Of a DNA stretch of 8,334 nucleotides, positions 5,489 through 8,334 are shown in pieces. Numbering within the stretch: position 1 is the stretch's first letter; every line of letters begins with the position of its first letter. Origin of the DNA: Clostridia bacterium (GTDB taxonomy: Bacteria > Bacillota > Clostridia > Oscillospirales > Butyricicoccaceae); contig JAFYOK010000138.1 in NCBI GenBank assembly GCA_017560175.1, positions 1 through 8,334 on the forward strand. Reading direction: 5' to 3'. A model generated the notes under the pieces. That model was not told where the DNA came from. It worked only from the letters and a program-made list of their open reading frames with translations, and made no database searches. The position numbers and the translations under genes are program-made.

Positions 5489-5503
5489 AGGAGGAAAACC
5501 ACA

Positions 5504-5815
5504 ATGGCAGAAATGCAGAAGATGAGAATCAGACTGAAGGCATATGACCACCAGCTGATCGACCAGGCAGCTGAGAGAATCGTTGAGGCTGCAAAGCGCA
5601 CAGGTGCTGACGTAGCAGGCCCCATTCCTCTGCCCACAGAGAAGAAGGTCGTTACAATCCTGAGAGCTGTTCATAAGTACAAGGACAGCAGAGAGCAGTT
5701 TGAGAGACGCACACACAAGCGTCTGATCGACATCCGCAACCCCGAGCAGAAGACCATCGAGGCTCTGACCAACCTGGATCTGCCCGCCGGCGTCGACGTC
5801 GAAATCAAGCTGTAA
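5504..5815 (+). CDS. rpsJ: 30S ribosomal protein S10
   Basis: S10 (uS10) is a head protein of the small ribosomal subunit and also, as NusE, a partner of NusB in transcription antitermination. The 103 residues match the family length. The conserved start QKMRIRLKAYDHQLID and the loop PLPTEKKVVTILRAVHKYKDSREQFERRTHKRLIDI are unmistakable. Start ATG 5504 has AGGAGG at 5489-5494 with a 9-nt spacer; an in-frame ATG at 5513 is worse placed, and the frame extends upstream of 5504 only through non-homologous leader sequence. It is the first gene of the S10 operon, as in most bacteria. Confidence 0.98.
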   Translation: MAEMQKMRIRLKAYDHQLIDQAAERIVEAAKRTGADVAGPIPLPTEKKVVTILRAVHKYKDSREQFERRTHKRLIDIRNPEQKTIEALTNLDLPAGVDVEIKL

Positions 5816-5842
5816 GAAATAACACAAGTCAAGTCAACAACC

Positions 5843-5910
5843 GTTCCTGCGAAAACGCAGGAGGGTTATGTTGGGAAATGAAGGAAGACAAAACTTTACT
5901 GTTTTCCAAC
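5843..5910 (+). promoter_or_regulatory. Two hairpins in the rpsJ-rplC spacer
   Basis: TCCTGCG-AAAA-CGCAGGA (5845-5862) is a stable hairpin without a T tract. Next, GTTGGGAAATG (5870-5880) pairs with TGTTTTCCAAC (5900-5910), 11 bp including three G-U pairs, leaving loop 5881-5899. The spacer (119 nt) is longer than usual between these genes. It may be an mRNA-processing, attenuation or r-protein site. Confidence 0.5.
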
Positions 5911-5934
5911 CACTAACTTAAGGAGGAAATAACA

Positions 5935-6639
5935 TTGCAACTGCAGAGAGCAATCATCGGTAAGAAGGTCGGCATGACACAGATCTTCGACGCTACCGGT
6001 AAGGTGATTCCCGTAACTGTAGTCGAAGCTGGCCCCTGCACAGTCACACAGATCAAGACTGTTGAGAAGGACGGCTACGCTTCCATTCAGCTGGGCTACG
6101 CTGACATCAGCGACAAGAAGCTGACAAAGCCCATGAAGGGCCATTTCGCAAAGGCTGGCGTATCCGCCAAGAAGTATCTGAAGGAGTTCAGAATTGAGGA
6201 TTGCAGCCAGTACAACGTTGGCGACATCGTCCTGGCCGACCTGTTCAAGGAAGGCGACAAGGTCGACGTAGTCGGCACATCCAAGGGTAAGGGCTATGCA
6301 GGCGTTGTCAAGCGCTGGAACGCAAGAATGCAGCAGCACACCCACGGTGTTGGCCCTGTCCACCGCTCCGTCGGTTCCATGGGCGCTAACACAGACCCCT
6401 CGAGAGTCATGCCCGGCAAGAAGATGGCCGGTCACCTGGGCGCCGAGCAGGTCACAGTCCAGAACCTGCAGATCGTTAAGGTCGACGCAGAGTCCAACAT
6501 GATCGCTGTCAAGGGCGCTATCCCCGGCCCCAAGGGCGGCGTCGTCTATATCAAGAACACCGTCAAGCTGAACCGTGTCAAGAATACACAGCAGCAGGGC
6601 GTCAGCAGCAACCCGCAGAAGGCTTCTGCAAGAAGATAA
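5935..6639 (+). CDS. rplC: 50S ribosomal protein L3 (TTG start)
   Basis: L3 (uL3) is an early assembly protein of the large subunit whose central loop reaches toward the peptidyl-transferase centre. The sequence opens with the family signature AIIGKKVGMTQIFD and contains THGVGPVHRSVGSMG...DPSRVMPGKKMAGHLG. The start codon is TTG at 5935, chosen because AGGAGG (5921-5926) lies 8 nt before it and the conserved N-terminus needs it; the next in-frame ATG (5974) would delete the signature. At 234 aa it is about 25 residues longer than the usual L3; the excess is mainly a C-terminal tail (KNTQQQGVSSNPQKASARR) that is polar and probably disordered. rplD follows after 18 nt. Confidence 0.97.
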   Translation: MQLQRAIIGKKVGMTQIFDATGKVIPVTVVEAGPCTVTQIKTVEKDGYASIQLGYADISDKKLTKPMKGHFAKAGVSAKKYLKEFRIEDCSQYNVGDIVLADLFKEGDKVDVVGTSKGKGYAGVVKRWNARMQQHTHGVGPVHRSVGSMGANTDPSRVMPGKKMAGHLGAEQVTVQNLQIVKVDAESNMIAVKGAIPGPKGGVVYIKNTVKLNRVKNTQQQGVSSNPQKASARR

Positions 6640-6657
6640 CGGGGAGGAGGAAATAAC

Positions 6658-7284
6658 ATGGCTAAGACAAACCTTTACGATATGACCGGTAAGGTCATCG
6701 GCGAGATCGAGCTGAACGACACAGTCTTCGGCATCGAGCCCAACACCGCTGTCATGCATGAGGTCGTTAAGAACCACCTCGCTAACATGCGTCAGGGCAC
6801 ACAGAGCACACTGACAAGAGCTGAGGTCCGCGGCGGCGGCCGTAAGCCTTGGAGACAGAAGGGCACAGGCCGTGCTCGTCAGGGCTCCATCCGTGCTCCC
6901 CAGTGGACACACGGTGGTATCGCTCTGGGCCCCAAGCCCCGCAGCTACCGCTACACACTGAACAAGAAGACACGCGCTCTGGCTATGCGTTCCGCACTGT
7001 CCGCTAAGCTGGCAGCCGGCGCTATGGTCGTTGTTGACAACATCACCCTCTCCGAGGTCAAGACCAAGGCTATGGTCTCCTTCCTGAACAGTGTCGAGTG
7101 CACAAAGTCCGCACTCATCGTTACACCCGCAGTCGAGAAGAACGTCGTTCTGTCCGCTCGTAACATCCCCGGCGTCCAGACAACATTCGCCTCTGTCATC
7201 AACGTTTACGACATTCTGAAGGCTGACAAGTTCGTCGTCGATCAGAAGGCTGTTGAAATGATCCAGGAGGTATACGCACAGTGA
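6658..7284 (+). CDS. rplD: 50S ribosomal protein L4
   Basis: L4 (uL4) binds 23S rRNA domain I and sends a long loop into the exit tunnel. In E. coli it also represses its own operon. 208 aa, usual length. The loop region RGGGRKPWRQKGTGRARQGS (residues about 58-77) is intact, followed by IRAPQWTHGGIALGPKPRSY; the common R/G-G-G after PQW is Thr-His-Gly here. ATG 6658 has AGGAGG at 6645-6650, 7-nt spacer. Its last codons carry the ribosome binding site of rplW, and its TGA overlaps the rplW GTG, so the two are translationally coupled. It is the obvious candidate repressor for the structured S10 leader, by analogy only. Confidence 0.98.
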   Translation: MAKTNLYDMTGKVIGEIELNDTVFGIEPNTAVMHEVVKNHLANMRQGTQSTLTRAEVRGGGRKPWRQKGTGRARQGSIRAPQWTHGGIALGPKPRSYRYTLNKKTRALAMRSALSAKLAAGAMVVVDNITLSEVKTKAMVSFLNSVECTKSALIVTPAVEKNVVLSARNIPGVQTTFASVINVYDILKADKFVVDQKAVEMIQEVYAQ

Positions 7285-7574
7285 GAACCGCTTACGATAT
7301 TATCATCAGACCTATCATCACAGAGAAGTCTATGGAAGCCATCGAGGAGAAGAAGTACGTCTTCGAAGTAGCTCCTTCGGCAAACAAGATCGAGATCCGC
7401 AAGGCTATCGAAACAATCTTCGGCGTCAAGGTCCAGAGCGTTAACACAGTTAAGGTTCAGGGCAAGACAAAGCGCATGGGCGTCCATGTTGGTAAGAGAT
7501 CCGACATGAAGAAGGCTTACATTCAGCTGACCGCCGATTCCAAGTCCATCGAACTGTTCGAAGGCATGGTCTAA
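7281..7574 (+). CDS. rplW: 50S ribosomal protein L23 (GTG start)
   Basis: L23 (uL23) sits at the tunnel exit and is the docking site for trigger factor and the signal recognition particle. The 97-residue product shows the family pattern DIIIRPIITEKSM near the N-terminus, then KYVFEVAPSANKIEIRKAIETIFGVKVQSVNTVKVQGKTKRMG. The GTG start overlaps the rplD stop by 4 nt (GTGA) and uses AGGAGG at 7265-7270 inside rplD, 10-nt spacer. No later start keeps the conserved N-terminus. It is followed by a 118-nt structured spacer. Confidence 0.97.
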   Translation: MRTAYDIIIRPIITEKSMEAIEEKKYVFEVAPSANKIEIRKAIETIFGVKVQSVNTVKVQGKTKRMGVHVGKRSDMKKAYIQLTADSKSIELFEGMV

Positions 7575-7581
7575 TCGGCGA

Positions 7582-7659
7582 GGCCCTTTAATCGAAAGGG
7601 CTAAACGCCACTACGGCGGCTCTGAGCTGCCGAACGTATACCGCGCACAGCACGCGGTG
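7582..7659 (+). promoter_or_regulatory. Hairpins in the rplW-rplB spacer
   Basis: GCCCTTT (7583-7589) pairs with AAAGGGC (7595-7601) around AATCG. CGCC/GGCG (7606-7609 with 7615-7618) is shorter. CCGCG (7641-7645) pairs with CGCGG (7653-7657), with A-U and U-G pairs extending it to 7639-7659. None has a T tract, so transcription should continue to rplB. Role unknown; likely mRNA processing, stability or translational control of rplB. Confidence 0.45.
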
Positions 7660-7692
7660 CAAAACGACACAAACTACAAGGAGTGAATAGAC

Positions 7693-8334
7693 ATGGCTAT
7701 CAAGAGCTATAAGCCTACCACAGCCTCTCGTAGACATATGACTGTCACAGATTACAGAGGTCTGAGCAAGGTCAAGCCTGAAAAGAGCCTTCTGCAGAAG
7801 CTGAAGAAGACAGCCGGCAGAAACAGCTACGGCAGAATCACCGTTCGTCATCACGGCGGCGGCAACAAGATCAAGTACAGAATCATCGACTTCAAGAGAG
7901 ACAAGATGGATATGCCCGCAACTGTCCTGACTCTGGAGTACGATCCCAACCGTTCCGCTCACATCGCTCTGCTCCAGTACGAGGACGGCGAGAAGAGATA
8001 CATCCTGGCTCCCAACGGCCTGAAGGTCGGCGACACAGTCCTGTCCGGTACAGGCGCTGACATCAAGCCCGGCAACTGCCTGCCCATCGCTAACATCCCT
8101 GTTGGTACTGTGATCCACAACGTGGAGCTGCAGCCCGGTTACGGCGCTCAGCTGGTTCGTTCCGCAGGTACTGCTGCTCAGCTGATGGCTAAGGAAGGCG
8201 ACCTGGCTCAGGTTCGTCTGCCCTCCGGCGAAGTCAGATACATCAAGATGGGCTGCAAGGCTACCATCGGTCAGGTCGGCAACCTGGATCACGAGAACGT
8301 TCACCTGGGTAAGGCCGGTAGAACCCGCCACCTG
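7693..8334 (+). CDS. rplB: 50S ribosomal protein L2 (3' end truncated by window edge)
   Basis: L2 (uL2) is a primary 23S rRNA binding protein needed for subunit joining and peptidyl-transferase activity. The frame is open from ATG 7693 to the last base and gives 214 residues of an expected 275 or so. It starts AIKSYKPTTASRRHMTV and continues with RNSYGRITVRHHGGGNK, YRIIDFKRDK, VLTLEYDPNRSAHIALL, YILAPNGLKVGD and GTVIHNVELQPG, ending at GKAGRTRHL. The C-terminal segment with the conserved histidine essential for activity is outside the window. AAGGAG at 7678-7683 lies 9 nt before the start. It is the fifth gene of the S10 operon, in the conserved position after rplW. Confidence 0.97.
   Translation, partial: MAIKSYKPTTASRRHMTVTDYRGLSKVKPEKSLLQKLKKTAGRNSYGRITVRHHGGGNKIKYRIIDFKRDKMDMPATVLTLEYDPNRSAHIALLQYEDGEKRYILAPNGLKVGDTVLSGTGADIKPGNCLPIANIPVGTVIHNVELQPGYGAQLVRSAGTAAQLMAKEGDLAQVRLPSGEVRYIKMGCKATIGQVGNLDHENVHLGKAGRTRHL

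Noticed and set aside
5896..6912. 338-residue open frame on the - strand opposite rplC/rplD
   Set aside because: Low-complexity Leu/Asp/Val-rich translation typical of the complement of biased ribosomal genes; both strands cannot be coding with such conserved + strand genes.
7588..8331. 247-residue open frame on the - strand opposite rplB
   Set aside because: Shadow of rplB; the + strand frame is clear L2.
1..8334. CRISPR arrays, tRNA or rRNA genes, insertion sequences, prophage or defence genes
   Set aside because: None seen on either strand by inspection; all coding space is accounted for by thioredoxin, grd and ribosomal genes.

Overview
The window looks like part of a chromosome from an anaerobic Gram-positive of the class Clostridia, probably an amino-acid fermenter. 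The evidence is a glycine/betaine-type reductase gene set with a UGA-encoded selenocysteine, consensus AGGAGG ribosome binding sites with ATG/GTG/TTG starts, and firmicute-type ribosomal proteins. The genus cannot be named from the sequence. Most genes share a strong codon bias (GCT, CTG, ACA, AAG, GGC), typical of very highly expressed genes. All real genes are on the + strand.

Region 1 (1-1864) carries the electron supply and selenoprotein: trxB (5' end cut off), trxA with an atypical CVPC active site, and grdA. grdA is read through an in-frame TGA at 1517-1519 as selenocysteine 44. The trxA-grdA spacer has several compact RNA folds, including a possible H-type pseudoknot. An intrinsic terminator-like hairpin follows grdA.

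Region 2 (1865-4825) is a 191-nt structured spacer, then grdC and grdD, the two subunits of protein C, which releases acetyl phosphate, closed by a strong terminator. In the pathway, a substrate-specific protein B (GrdE/GrdB for glycine, or the sarcosine or betaine equivalents) loads a carboxymethyl group on the selenium of GrdA. GrdC/GrdD then convert it to acetyl phosphate, and NADPH -> TrxB -> TrxA re-reduces GrdA. No protein B gene lies in this window, so this is a shared 'A + C + thioredoxin' cassette served by protein B genes elsewhere.

Region 3 (4826-5503) is a long non-coding stretch ahead of the S10 ribosomal operon. It holds two good sigma-A-type promoters, both overlapped by perfect dyads, a set of phased TGTG repeats, and a 5' leader of about 360 nt with many predicted hairpins.

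Region 4 (5504-8334) is the start of the S10 operon: rpsJ, rplC, rplD, rplW and rplB (3' end cut off). Gene order is conventional. However, the rpsJ-rplC and rplW-rplB spacers (each about 120 nt) contain stable hairpins, and rplC starts with TTG. The most unusual points are the non-coding ones: the leader and operators of the S10 operon and the folds ahead of grdA. No wholly new protein system was seen.
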